Shown here: piece by piece, positions 17,680-25,591 of the stretch
Layout: each line of letters begins with the position of its first letter
How positions within the stretch are numbered: position 1 is the stretch's first letter
Assembly: GCF_014644455.1 (NCBI RefSeq)
Contig: NZ_BMKS01000002.1
Span: forward strand, 186,001 to 250,000
Source of the DNA: Caldovatus sediminis
Lineage (GTDB): Bacteria; Pseudomonadota; Alphaproteobacteria; Acetobacterales; Acetobacteraceae
Length of the DNA: 64,000 nucleotides
Reading direction: 5' to 3'
Position numbers and translations under genes: made by a program
The notes under the pieces: generated by a model
Seen by the model: only the letters and a program-made list of their open reading frames with translations
Databases searched by the model: none
What the model was told of the DNA's origin: nothing

Positions 17680-17886
17680 ATGTCAGTGGTGAAGGTCATC
17701 GAGCTGCTCGCCGAATCGGAGCAGAGCTGGGAGGATGCGACCCGCAAGGCGGTGGCCGAGGCGGCCAGGAGCGTGCGGGGCATCCGCTCAGTCTACATCA
17801 AGGAGATGCAGGCCACGGTGGACAACGACCAGGTCCGCACCTATCGGATCAACGCGAAGATCTCCTTCGTCGTCGAGAACACCTGA
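17680..17886 (+). CDS. Dodecin flavoprotein
   Basis: The 68-aa protein is a full-length dodecin, which forms hollow dodecamers that store flavin (FMN, riboflavin or lumichrome) as stacked dimers. The sequence VKVIELLAESEQSWEDATRKAV, then RSVYIKEMQATVDND and the end strand YRINAKISFVVEN match the family along its whole length. ATG 17680 has a strong GGAGGA site 8 bp upstream, preceded by a perfect hairpin. Its TGA stop is in the same frame as the following LigD-polymerase open frame. Confidence 0.95.
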   Translation: MSVVKVIELLAESEQSWEDATRKAVAEAARSVRGIRSVYIKEMQATVDNDQVRTYRINAKISFVVENT

Positions 17887-18000
17887 GGCCGGCGGCCGGG
17901 CGGGGCGCGCCGCCACCGGCGCGTCCCCCTCGCGCCGGTCGCGGGCGGCCGGAAACGGCGGCCTCGCCCGCGGCGGCGGCCGGCGGCGCGCGGCCCGCGG

Positions 18001-18858
18001 CTGCCCCATCCGGACCGACTGCTCTGGCCCGAGGCCGGCATCACCAGGCGGGCCCTCGCCGAGTATCTCGCCGCCGCCGCGCCGCGGCTGGTGCCGCATC
18101 TCGCCGGGCGCCCGGTGACGCTGCTGCGGGCGCCGGGCGGGATCCACGGGCCGCGGTTCTTCCAGCGCCATCCGGGCGGCGGGCTCGGGCCCGCGATCCG
18201 GCGCATCGTCCTGCCGGGCGAGGCGAAGCCGCTGATCGGCGTGGATTCGGCCGAGGGCCTCGCGGCGCTCGCCCAGGCCGGGGCGCTCGAGGTCCACCCC
18301 TGGGGGGCGCGCCTCGAGGACATCGAGCGGCCGGACCGCCCGGTCTTCGACATCGACCCCGCCGAGGACCTGTCCTTCGCCGCCGCCGTCCGCGCCGCCC
18401 ACGAGCTGCGCGAGCGGCTCGAGGGGCACGGCCTCGCCGCGTTCTGCAAGACCACGGGCGCCAAGGGCCTGCACGTCGTCGTACCGCTGCGCCCGCGCGC
18501 CGCCTGGCCGGAGGCCAGGGCCTTCGCACGGGCGATGTCCGAGGCGATGGCGTGCGCCACGCCCGAACGCCACACCACGGTCCTCGCGAAGCGGGCACGG
18601 CCGGGCCGGGTCCTGCTCGACTACCTGCGCAACGACCGCGGATCGTCGGCGGTGGCGCCCTGGTCGCCGCGCGCGCGGCCGGCGGCCACCGTGTCCACGC
18701 CGCTCGCCTGGAGCGAGGTGACGGAGGCGCTCGACCCGCTCGCCTTCACCATCGGCACGGAAGCGGCCCGTCTCGCGGTCCCCGATCCCGGGGGCGGCTT
18801 CGCGACGGCGGCACGGCCGCTGCCCGAGGGCGCGCCGTGGCGCGCGGGCGGTGGCTAG
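18001..18858 (+). CDS. ligD: Stand-alone LigD polymerase/primase domain; start codon unclear
   Basis: The frame encodes a complete archaeo-eukaryotic-primase-type LigD polymerase domain of bacterial end joining: [33 protein letters not shown], the metal motif [23 protein letters not shown], and [21 protein letters not shown] followed by VSTPLAW. Ligase and phosphoesterase domains are absent. The frame is open from the dodecin stop (17887), but between there and 18091 it contains no ATG, GTG or TTG. The first GTG (18091) would remove about 30 conserved residues. A rare CTG start at 18001, loss of the start, or readthrough from dodecin are the options. The TAG stop (18856-18858) belongs to a dispersed repeat. 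No Ku gene is in the window. Confidence 0.75.
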   Translation: MPHPDRLLWPEAGITRRALAEYLAAAAPRLVPHLAGRPVTLLRAPGGIHGPRFFQRHPGGGLGPAIRRIVLPGEAKPLIGVDSAEGLAALAQAGALEVHPWGARLEDIERPDRPVFDIDPAEDLSFAAAVRAAHELRERLEGHGLAAFCKTTGAKGLHVVVPLRPRAAWPEARAFARAMSEAMACATPERHTTVLAKRARPGRVLLDYLRNDRGSSAVAPWSPRARPAATVSTPLAWSEVTEALDPLAFTIGTEAARLAVPDPGGGFATAARPLPEGAPWRAGGG

Positions 18859-18961
18859 CGCCGTTTTCGCTCGGCTGTGCTCGCTGCAACGGCTCCCGCT
18901 CGCTGTTTGCCGAGCCGATTCACGCTCCCGGCTGTTCCCGGCCATCCGTGATCGGCTCTAG
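18855..18961 (+). repeat. Dispersed two-hairpin repeat, copy A
   Basis: This is the first of three copies of an element of about 107 bp. The 5' hairpin pairs GCCGTT (18860-18865) with AACGGC (18888-18893). The 3' hairpin pairs GAGCCGAT (18912-18919) with ATCGGCTC (18951-18958) and contains an inner stem GGCTG-TTCC-CGGCC (18930-18943). It sits between the convergent ligD and AAA-ATPase genes, and its first bases, CTAG, supply the ligD stop. Ends are nearly inverted (CTAGCGCCG / CGGCTCTAG). No protein is encoded. Confidence 0.92.
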
Positions 18962-18997
18962 GCCGCCCCGCGCGCGGCCGGGGGCGTCGGCCGGCGC

Positions 18998-20488
18998 TCA
19001 GGCGCCCGCTGCGATGCGCAGGTTCGGCGTGCCCCGGCGCGCGACGGTCATGCCGTAGCCGGGGCTGTCCTTGGTGAACAGGTTGCCGATCGCGAAGTCG
19101 AGCATGTCCTTGTGGAACTGCGCCCGGATCCCGCGGAACTTGCAGGAGGCCACCACCTGCCGGACGATGAACTCGGGCTGGTAGGCGGCGAGCGGGAAGT
19201 CGTTGCGCTCGGTCAGTTCGGCCAGGACGTAGTTGATCACCTCGTCGGTGGCCTCGAGCCCGTTGCGGCGCGCCGCGCTGCGGAAGATCGCCCGGTACTC
19301 GTCGCGGCTCGGCGCGCCGACCTCGATCTTGTAGGGCAGGCGCCGCAGGAAGGCGCCGTCCATGAGCTGGCTCGGCGGCATGTTGGTGGAGAAGATCACG
19401 AGCTGGTCGAAGGGCAGCGCGAAGCTCTTGCCGGTGTGCAGCTTGAGGTAGTCCACCCGGCTCTCGAGCGGCACGATCCAGCGGTTCAGCAGCGTCTCCG
19501 GCGCGACGAGCTGGCGGCCGAAGTCGTCGATCAGGAAGGTGCCGTTCATCGCCTTCACGTGAAGCGGCGCCTCGTAGAACTTCGCCAGCTCGTTGAAGCG
19601 GAGGTCGAGCATTTCCAGCGTCAGCTCGCCGCCGGTCACGACGAAGGGGCGCCGGCAGAGCACCCAGCGCCGGTCGAAGCCGGTCGCGCGGATGCTGTTG
19701 CTGTTCGCCCCGTCGTCGAGCTGCACCTCCTTGTGGATGTCGGGGTCGAACACCTTCACGATCTGCCCGCCGACCTCGAAGCAGTGCGGCACGCAGATCA
19801 TGGTGTCGAAGATCGAGCCGATGCGCTCGGCGATGGAGGTCTTGCCGTTGCCCGGCGGGCCGTAGAGCAGCATCGGCCGGCCGGAGTTGATCGCCGGCCC
19901 GACCTGGCTGATCAGGGCGTCGGCGATGGTGAGGCCGCCCAGCGCGCCCGCCACCGCCTCCGGCGCCACGCGCTCGTCGCCGATCGCCTGCCGCTGGATG
20001 CGGGAGACGTAGTCGGCGAGCGGCACCGGGGCGGGGCCGACATAGCTGCTCTGCTCGAAGGCCTGCATCGCCCATTCGCGGCCGCGCGCCGAGAGGCCGT
20101 AGCGCGGATGGGCGCCGGTGAGGGTCTTCACCGCGCCGATCGCCTCGATCAGCTTGGCCGCGTTCGCCTCCTCGAGCAGCAGGTGCACGACGCGCTGCGG
20201 GAGCTTCAGCACCTCGGCGAGCTTGGTGGCGGTGTCGACCGAGCCGCCGTGCATCGCCTTCGTCAGCAGGTTGAGCAGGTCGTTCAGCGAGAGTCCCGTC
20301 TCCTCGATGGACAGCGGGGCGGCGGGGACGCTGTGCAGGACGCGCTGGAGGTCGCGCTCGGTGATCCTGCCCATCGCGATCAGGATATCGCCGAGGCGCC
20401 CGCCGTGCTGCCGCTGCCGGCGGAGGGCCTCGGCGGCATCCTGCGCGGTGATGAGACCGTTCGCGACCAGCAGTTCGCCAAGAAGCAT
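18998..20488 (-). CDS. AAA ATPase with N-terminal MshEN-like domain
   Basis: The 496-aa protein combines an N-terminal MshEN-like helical module (residues 1-55, LGELLVANGLITAQDAAEAL and GDILIAMGRITERDL) with a central linker and a AAA ATPase domain (from about 185) whose Walker A is GPPGNGKT at 210-217; TFLIDDFGRQ is the Walker B-like part, and an arginine-rich C-terminal lid follows. MshEN modules in type II/IV secretion ATPases bind cyclic-di-GMP. Here the ATPase is not of the GspE/PilB type, so this may be a nucleotide-responsive remodeller. No secretion or pilus genes are adjacent. It is transcribed alone from a strong promoter at 20600-20628. Confidence 0.86.
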   Translation of the reverse strand: MLLGELLVANGLITAQDAAEALRRQRQHGGRLGDILIAMGRITERDLQRVLHSVPAAPLSIEETGLSLNDLLNLLTKAMHGGSVDTATKLAEVLKLPQRVVHLLLEEANAAKLIEAIGAVKTLTGAHPRYGLSARGREWAMQAFEQSSYVGPAPVPLADYVSRIQRQAIGDERVAPEAVAGALGGLTIADALISQVGPAINSGRPMLLYGPPGNGKTSIAERIGSIFDTMICVPHCFEVGGQIVKVFDPDIHKEVQLDDGANSNSIRATGFDRRWVLCRRPFVVTGGELTLEMLDLRFNELAKFYEAPLHVKAMNGTFLIDDFGRQLVAPETLLNRWIVPLESRVDYLKLHTGKSFALPFDQLVIFSTNMPPSQLMDGAFLRRLPYKIEVGAPSRDEYRAIFRSAARRNGLEATDEVINYVLAELTERNDFPLAAYQPEFIVRQVVASCKFRGIRAQFHKDMLDFAIGNLFTKDSPGYGMTVARRGTPNLRIAAGA

Positions 20489-20599
20489 GCCATCCCCCTC
20501 CGGTGACGCGGCGGTCCGCAGGCGACCCGACGCGCCGTCCGACGCCCCGTCGGGCGGCCTCGCCGCGGCAGCGGAGCGCGAGGCCGTCCCGGCGAAATC

Positions 20600-20628
20600 C
20601 TTATACTGTTTTTAATCCGACTTCACAA
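20600..20628 (-). promoter_or_regulatory. Sigma-70 promoter for the AAA ATPase gene
   Basis: On the minus strand TTGTGA (20628-20623) and TATAAG (20605-20600) are separated by exactly 17 bp of unusually AT-rich DNA. The start codon of the AAA ATPase lies 112 bp downstream. This is the best housekeeping-type promoter seen in the window, in an otherwise GC-rich setting. Confidence 0.7.
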
Positions 20629-20699
20629 GATCGTGAGGTCCGGCGACCGCCCGTCCCCTCCGCCCAGGCCCCTGCCGCGGCGCGCGCCGGATCCCGGGC

Positions 20700-21404
20700 T
20701 CAGCCGGGCGGCGGCACCATCACGCGCTCGGCGAGCACCACCGTCTTCACCCGGCCGAGGAAGGCGGCGCCGTCGGCGAACCAGCGTCGCGCCTCCGGGG
20801 AGGCGACCATCCGCGCCCGCGCCTCGAGGCTGCCGAACCAGCTCTCGGCAAAGCCGTCGATCGGGCCTGCCATCGGGAAGGGCGCGATGTCGGGGCGGAA
20901 CTGCTCCTCGACGATCCCCGAGAGGACGAACCCGCGGAGTTCCGGCACCTCCCGCGCCATCGCGGCGTGGACCACGCGCCAGTGGTGGTGGAAGGCCCCG
21001 GGGGTCGAGTCCGGCCGGCGCTGGATCACCGTCAGCGCCTTGAGGGGAGGCCGGCGGTCGCCGTCCGCCACGGGCAGCACCACCTGCTCCTCGGTCACGA
21101 AGGTGCGGATGCCGCCGATGATGCTGGCGCCGTCGGCGTGCCAGCGCCGGCCGGCGGGGGAGGCAGCGGCACGCGCCCGCGCCTCGAGGTCGTCGAACCA
21201 GAGCTGCGCGACGCCGTCGAAGGGCGCCATCTCGAGCGCCGCGACGTCGTCGCGGACGTGCTCCTGCACCGGCAGGCAGAGGACGTAGCCGCGCAGGCCC
21301 GGCACGTCGCGGTACATCGGCGCGTGCACCTCGGTCCAGTGCCTCAGGAAGGCCTCGCGGGAGATCTCCGGCCGACGGACGAGGAAGGAGAAGGACTTGA
21401 TCAT
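20700..21404 (-). CDS. Protein with two EthD domains
   Basis: The 234-aa protein is an internal tandem duplication of the EthD dimeric alpha/beta-barrel domain. Both halves carry the same markers: FLRHWTEVHAPMYRDVPGLRGYV then FDDLEARARAAASP in the first half, and FHHHWRVVHAAMAREVPELRGFV then FGSLEARARMVASP in the second half. EthD proteins form small dimeric barrels linked to ring cleavage or ether degradation, often without known reaction; a fused pair would make a single-chain barrel. ATG 21404 starts the first domain directly. It is alone on its strand between the AAA gene and the TRAP transporter. Confidence 0.87.
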   Translation of the reverse strand: MIKSFSFLVRRPEISREAFLRHWTEVHAPMYRDVPGLRGYVLCLPVQEHVRDDVAALEMAPFDGVAQLWFDDLEARARAAASPAGRRWHADGASIIGGIRTFVTEEQVVLPVADGDRRPPLKALTVIQRRPDSTPGAFHHHWRVVHAAMAREVPELRGFVLSGIVEEQFRPDIAPFPMAGPIDGFAESWFGSLEARARMVASPEARRWFADGAAFLGRVKTVVLAERVMVPPPG

Positions 21405-21586
21405 GCGTCACCCCCGAGGTGCGGACCGGGCGCCGCCGGCGCCGCCAGGCCGACCGCCCGCGCGCAGCATAGCCGCCCGGGCGGGGAGGGCGAGCCGGCG
21501 GGGGCGGCGGCGCGCGCCGGAAGGCTCGCCCCGCCGCGATCCGCGCGCCGCGCCGGCGCGCCCGGGATCCGGACGCGATCCGGTCG

Positions 21587-23746
21587 TCAGGCCCCCTGCG
21601 GCGCCGCGGGCGCCGCGCGCGCCGCATCCAGGCGGCGCGAGGCCGCGAGGTTGAAGGCGAAGTAGACCGCGAGCACCGCCAGGCCCGCGAGATGCGCCAG
21701 CCGCTCGTTCGGCCACATCATGGCGACGCCGGCCGCGAACATCACGGCGCGCATCGGCCAGCTCACCGGCGCCTCCATGTGGCCGTCGATCGCCCCGGCG
21801 ATCGCGTAGATGGCGAAGAAGGCGAAGAAGCAGACCTCCAGGTCGTACCAGAGGCTGCCGCCGAGGAGCGGCGTGTAGGCGAACAGGAAGGGCACGATGT
21901 AGAGGCCCTTCGCCACCTTCCAGGCGACCAGGCCGGTCGCCATCGGCGGGGTGCGCGCGATCGCGGCCGCCGCGAAGGCCGTCAGGCAGACCGGCGGCGT
22001 CACCCCCGAGTCCTGGCTCAGCCAGAAGATGATCATGTGCGCCGACAGCAGCGCGACCGTCAGCACCTCCGGGGACAGCGCGTGCTCCTTGAAGGTCCGC
22101 AGGAAGTCGGGGGGGACCAGCGCGACCAGCTCGCGCGCGGCCTCCGTGCTCATCGGCTGGCCGATCGCCGCGATCCGGTCGGGCGCCACCAGCATGAGGA
22201 TCGCCTTGGCCTGGTCGCCGATCTGGCCGGAGGCGACCGCCTCGATCAGGCTCGACTGCGCGATCATGTCGGCGAGCGCCGGCGCCGAGAGCGTGGCGAG
22301 CACCACGTAGGAGGCGGTGACCGGCAGGCCCATGCCGAGCACCAGCGACGCCAGCGCGACCAGGATCAGCGCGACCAGCAGGCTGCCGCCGGCCCACTGG
22401 TTGATCATCAGCGAAAAGGTGTTGCCGATGCCGGTGGTGGCGATCGCGTTGATCACGACGCCGACGCCGACCAGCAGCACGGCGGTCGGGATCATGTCGA
22501 AGGCGCCCTTGCCGAGGGCCTCGAAGATCGCCCGCGGCCCCATGGCGCGGTCCTTGCGCAGCCAGGAGACGGCGATCAGCGCCAGCATGGCCGCGCCGGC
22601 GCAGTAGGTCGGCGTGAACCCCGCCATGAGGAGGCCCATCAGGACGCCGATCGGCAGGAAGAACTGCAGCCCGCCGCGCCGCATCACGGCGCCGACCGAC
22701 GGCGCGTCCTCATCCGCCACCGCGATGTGGTGGCGCTTGGCCTCGATGCGGATGTAGCAGGCGACCGACCAGAAGTAGAGCAGCGCCGGCAGCAGCGCGA
22801 CCGAAACGATGGTGAGGTAGGGGATGCCCGTGTAGGACGCCATCACGAAGGCGCCTGCCCCCATGATCGGCGGCATGATCTGGCCGCCGGTGGAGGCGGC
22901 CGCCTCGGTCGCCGCGGCGAACTTCGGCCGGAATCCGGCGCGCTTCATCATCGGGATGGTGATCACCCCGGTCGCGGCCACGTTGGCCACGGTGGAGCCG
23001 GAGATCGTGCCCATCAGCGCCGAGGCGATCACCGCGACGTAGCCGGGGCCGCCGATCAGGCGCCTGGCCAGCGCCCGCGCCAGGTCGATGATGAACTCGC
23101 CGGCGCCGGAGCGGTTCAGGAACGCCCCGAACAGCACGAACATGAATACGTAGGTCGCCGAGATCGAGGCGATGTTCCCGAGCATCCCGTCGTCCGTGTA
23201 GAACGTCCGGTAGAGCATCGTCTCGAGCGACAGGCCCGGGAAGGTCAGCATGCCCGGCACGTATCGGCCCCACACCACGACGTAGCTGAAGGCCGCGACC
23301 ATCAGCGCCGGGATCAGCAGGCCGGTGGTGCGGCGCACGAACTCCAGCACCAGCAGCGGCGCGAGGGCGGTGAACAGCCAGTCGTACCAGAGGAAGCGGG
23401 CGTTGCGCGCGAAGAAGCTCTCCTCGCCGAGGATCATGTAGGCGATGACGGCCAGTGCGAGCAGGGCGAGGACGACGTCGACCAGGAGCGCGAGGCGGGC
23501 CCCGGCGCGCGTGCGCGCGCGGAAGGCCGGATAGACCAGGGCGCAGATCGCCCCGAACCCGCCGAAATGGACGACGTTCACCCAGGTCTCGGACCAGGTG
23601 CCGAGCGTGTTGAAGTAGATGTGGAGGACGGCGAGGAGCGCGCCGCCGACGAGCGCGACCCGGCCCGCGACGGTGTCGGGCCCGCGCAGGATCGCGCCGG
23701 TGTCGGGATCCGCCGCGCCAGGGGCGGCGTTGGGGGATGGGGACAT
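21587..23746 (-). CDS. TRAP transporter fused permease (4TM/12TM, TAXI type)
   Basis: The 719-aa polytopic inner-membrane protein is the fused small-plus-large permease of TRAP transporters that work with TAXI-type receptors. The N-terminal part (about 25-200) gives the DctQ-like helices. The DctM-like part begins near residue 200 with IGGPGYVAVIASALMGTISGSTVANVAATG and GGQIMPPIMGAGAFVMASY, both diagnostic. Import is sodium- or proton-driven. It lies 171 bp downstream of its solute receptor on the same strand. The substrate is unknown; TAXI systems often carry glutamate or other dicarboxylates. Confidence 0.94.
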   Translation of the reverse strand: MSPSPNAAPGAADPDTGAILRGPDTVAGRVALVGGALLAVLHIYFNTLGTWSETWVNVVHFGGFGAICALVYPAFRARTRAGARLALLVDVVLALLALAVIAYMILGEESFFARNARFLWYDWLFTALAPLLVLEFVRRTTGLLIPALMVAAFSYVVVWGRYVPGMLTFPGLSLETMLYRTFYTDDGMLGNIASISATYVFMFVLFGAFLNRSGAGEFIIDLARALARRLIGGPGYVAVIASALMGTISGSTVANVAATGVITIPMMKRAGFRPKFAAATEAAASTGGQIMPPIMGAGAFVMASYTGIPYLTIVSVALLPALLYFWSVACYIRIEAKRHHIAVADEDAPSVGAVMRRGGLQFFLPIGVLMGLLMAGFTPTYCAGAAMLALIAVSWLRKDRAMGPRAIFEALGKGAFDMIPTAVLLVGVGVVINAIATTGIGNTFSLMINQWAGGSLLVALILVALASLVLGMGLPVTASYVVLATLSAPALADMIAQSSLIEAVASGQIGDQAKAILMLVAPDRIAAIGQPMSTEAARELVALVPPDFLRTFKEHALSPEVLTVALLSAHMIIFWLSQDSGVTPPVCLTAFAAAAIARTPPMATGLVAWKVAKGLYIVPFLFAYTPLLGGSLWYDLEVCFFAFFAIYAIAGAIDGHMEAPVSWPMRAVMFAAGVAMMWPNERLAHLAGLAVLAVYFAFNLAASRRLDAARAAPAAPQGA

Positions 23747-23917
23747 GGGCGTGTTCGCTGACCCGAACCGGTCCCGTTCGCGCGCTCTCGTCCCGCGGGA
23801 CGGAACCGCCCGCCCGCGGCGCCTTCCGGGCGCCCGGGCGGCCGGCGCCGCCCCGGCAACGCGGGCCGGCCGGGACCGAGGCCCCGGCCCGCCGTCGCGG
23901 TCACGGGAGCCGGCAGC

Positions 23918-24931
23918 TCACGCGGGGATCAGCGCTGCCGGGACGTCCATCCCGGCTTCCCGGTAGTAGCGGATCGCGCCGGGGTGCAGCGGGAAGGGAT
24001 AGCCGCCCAGCGACTGCCTGAGGTCGATCTCCCGCGTCGCGCCGTGGATGTTGTTCAGGAACGGCAGATTCTCGAAGATCGTCTTGGTGACGAGGTAGAC
24101 GTCCTCCTCCGGTACGGCGGCGTTGACCGCGAGGTAGTTGGGCAGCCGCGCCGTGCGCAGGGCGTTCGGCTGGTTCGGATAGGTGTTCGCCGGGATCGTG
24201 GCCTGGGAGAGCAGCGTGGTGTTGCCGTTCGCCTTCGCGACGTCCTCCTCGGTGAACTCGAGGATCTGCAGGCGGTCGCCGGCGGCCGCCATCGCCTGGG
24301 TCAGGCTGCCGGTCGGCAGCCCGGCCTCGAAGTTGCCGCCCTGGATGGTGCCGTTCTGCAGGGCCTCGGCGGTCGGTCCGTAGCCCAGATAGACCAGGTC
24401 GAACTTCTCGTACTCGATGCCCAGGTTCGGGAAGATCCAGCGGTGCATCGTCTCGAGGCCCGAGCCGCGCGCGCCCATCGAGTACTTCCTGCCGTAGAGG
24501 TTCTTCAGGTCGCCGATGCGCCCGGTGGTGACCAGCCGCTTGTCGATGACGAACTGTTCGTAATTATACCAGAGCGGCATGATGCCGCGCAGGTTGGCCT
24601 GCGCGCCGTCGTTCGCGAAGGCGCCGGTTCCCGTGGCCGCGAACTGCGCGACCAGGCCCTGCAGGATGGCGAACTGCGCCTGGTTCTCGCGCAGGAGCTT
24701 CACGTTCTCGGTCGAGCCGGCCGAGCTGATCGCGCTCATGTCGATGTTCTTCTGGGCCTGCAGCCTGACCTTGATCAGCGTCGCGATGGCGACGCCCACC
24801 GGGTAGTAGGTGCCCCCGGTGGTCGCGGTCGTGAGGACGTAGGAACGGCCGCGCTGCGCCGCCGCGGGGGCCGTCCCGAGCGCCGCGGCCGCCACGCCCA
24901 TCCCGAATGTCCTGCGGGTGATGCAGTTCAT
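23918..24931 (-). CDS. TAXI-family TRAP transporter solute-binding protein
   Basis: The 337-aa periplasmic receptor begins with a twin-arginine-like signal (RRTFGMG at 6-12, cleavage near residue 25). The mature part carries the TAXI hallmarks TTATTGGTYYPVGVAIATLI and SSAGSTENVKLLRENQAQFAILQG, then YNYEQFVIDKRLV. It delivers ligand to the fused permease encoded downstream on the same strand. ATG 24931 has GGGAG about 8 bp upstream. The 550 bp upstream, before tRNA-Ser, hold no gene, so its promoter should lie there. Confidence 0.94.
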   Translation of the reverse strand: MNCITRRTFGMGVAAAALGTAPAAAQRGRSYVLTTATTGGTYYPVGVAIATLIKVRLQAQKNIDMSAISSAGSTENVKLLRENQAQFAILQGLVAQFAATGTGAFANDGAQANLRGIMPLWYNYEQFVIDKRLVTTGRIGDLKNLYGRKYSMGARGSGLETMHRWIFPNLGIEYEKFDLVYLGYGPTAEALQNGTIQGGNFEAGLPTGSLTQAMAAAGDRLQILEFTEEDVAKANGNTTLLSQATIPANTYPNQPNALRTARLPNYLAVNAAVPEEDVYLVTKTIFENLPFLNNIHGATREIDLRQSLGGYPFPLHPGAIRYYREAGMDVPAALIPA

Positions 24932-25481
24932 GGGTCACGTCTCCCTTCGAGCGCCTGCTTTCCACCCGGCTCTGTGGCACGGGTTGGTCGTTTCACGGAC
25001 GCGGGATCTTCCTTGGCGTGGCGGCCGCGGTCAACCGCATCGCCGCATCCCGCCGGCAGGCCGCGACGTGCCGCGCGCCCGCGGTGCGGGCGATCCGCGT
25101 GCGCCTGCGGCGATCGCCCGCGAATCGCGCGTCGCCTGGCGCGAGGGCTCGTCCGGCCGCGCCACACGGGGGCGTGGCGCCCGCGGCGCCATCGCCGAGG
25201 GCGCCCCGGGGGGATGCGCCACGTCGCATGAGCCCATCGCCGCCATCGGCTCGATCGCGGGCAGCCGCGCAAGCTTGGGGCCCCTGGAGCGTTTCGGCGC
25301 GCGGATGCCCGGCACGCTCACGCGCGTGCGGCGCCGCGGCGCAGGCTGCCGCGACGGTCGGCGCAAGGCATCCGGGGCCGTCTCCGGTCCGGCCGACTCC
25401 GCTCCCATCCGCGAAAGCCGCGAGAGGGGGCCGAGGCCGGGGGACGTCTCCGAAGGGGCCCTGCCGTCGCGGCGGGCGGCC
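24932..25481. other. Gene-free 550-bp stretch between the TAXI receptor and tRNA-Ser
   Basis: Open frames here are low in complexity and resemble no family I know. I see GC-rich dyads but no clear promoter, terminator or integrase-type attachment repeat next to the tRNA. Presumably it holds the promoter of the TAXI receptor gene. Confidence 0.5.
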
Positions 25482-25571
25482 TGGCGGATGGGGTGGGATT
25501 CGAACCCACGGTGGGCTCGCGCCCACGCCGGTTTTCAAGACCGGTGCCTTAGACCGCTCGGCCACCCATCC
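25482..25571 (-). tRNA. tRNA-Ser (anticodon UGA)
   Basis: On the minus strand the acceptor strands GGATGGG (25571-25565) and CCCATCC (25492-25486) pair fully, with discriminator G at 25485 and an encoded CCA at 25484-25482. The anticodon loop CTTGAAA between CCGGT and ACCGG gives anticodon TGA (25537-25535). A long variable arm (GTGGGCGCGAGCCCAC) marks the serine class, and GGTTCGAATCC is the T-loop. It reads UCA and other UCN codons and lies 20 bp after the MmgE/PrpD ATPase-free gene's stop. Confidence 0.97.
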
Positions 25572-25591
25572 GCGGAAGCTGCCGCGCGCCG

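Noticed and set aside
13104-17692. Frames of about 1,500 codons open on both strands over the phaC-phnW region
   Set aside because: They are low-complexity Arg/Ala/Gly/Pro/His sequence and antisense or out of frame to phaC, DUF1194, phnW and the CBS gene, which are all recognisable families.
24932-25481. Open frames in the stretch before tRNA-Ser as small genes
   Set aside because: All are low-complexity, overlap each other on both strands and lack family resemblance or a good ribosome-binding site.
25482-25571. tRNA-Ser as an integration site of a mobile element
   Set aside because: No integrase gene, no repeat of the tRNA 3' end and no change in gene density or composition near it.
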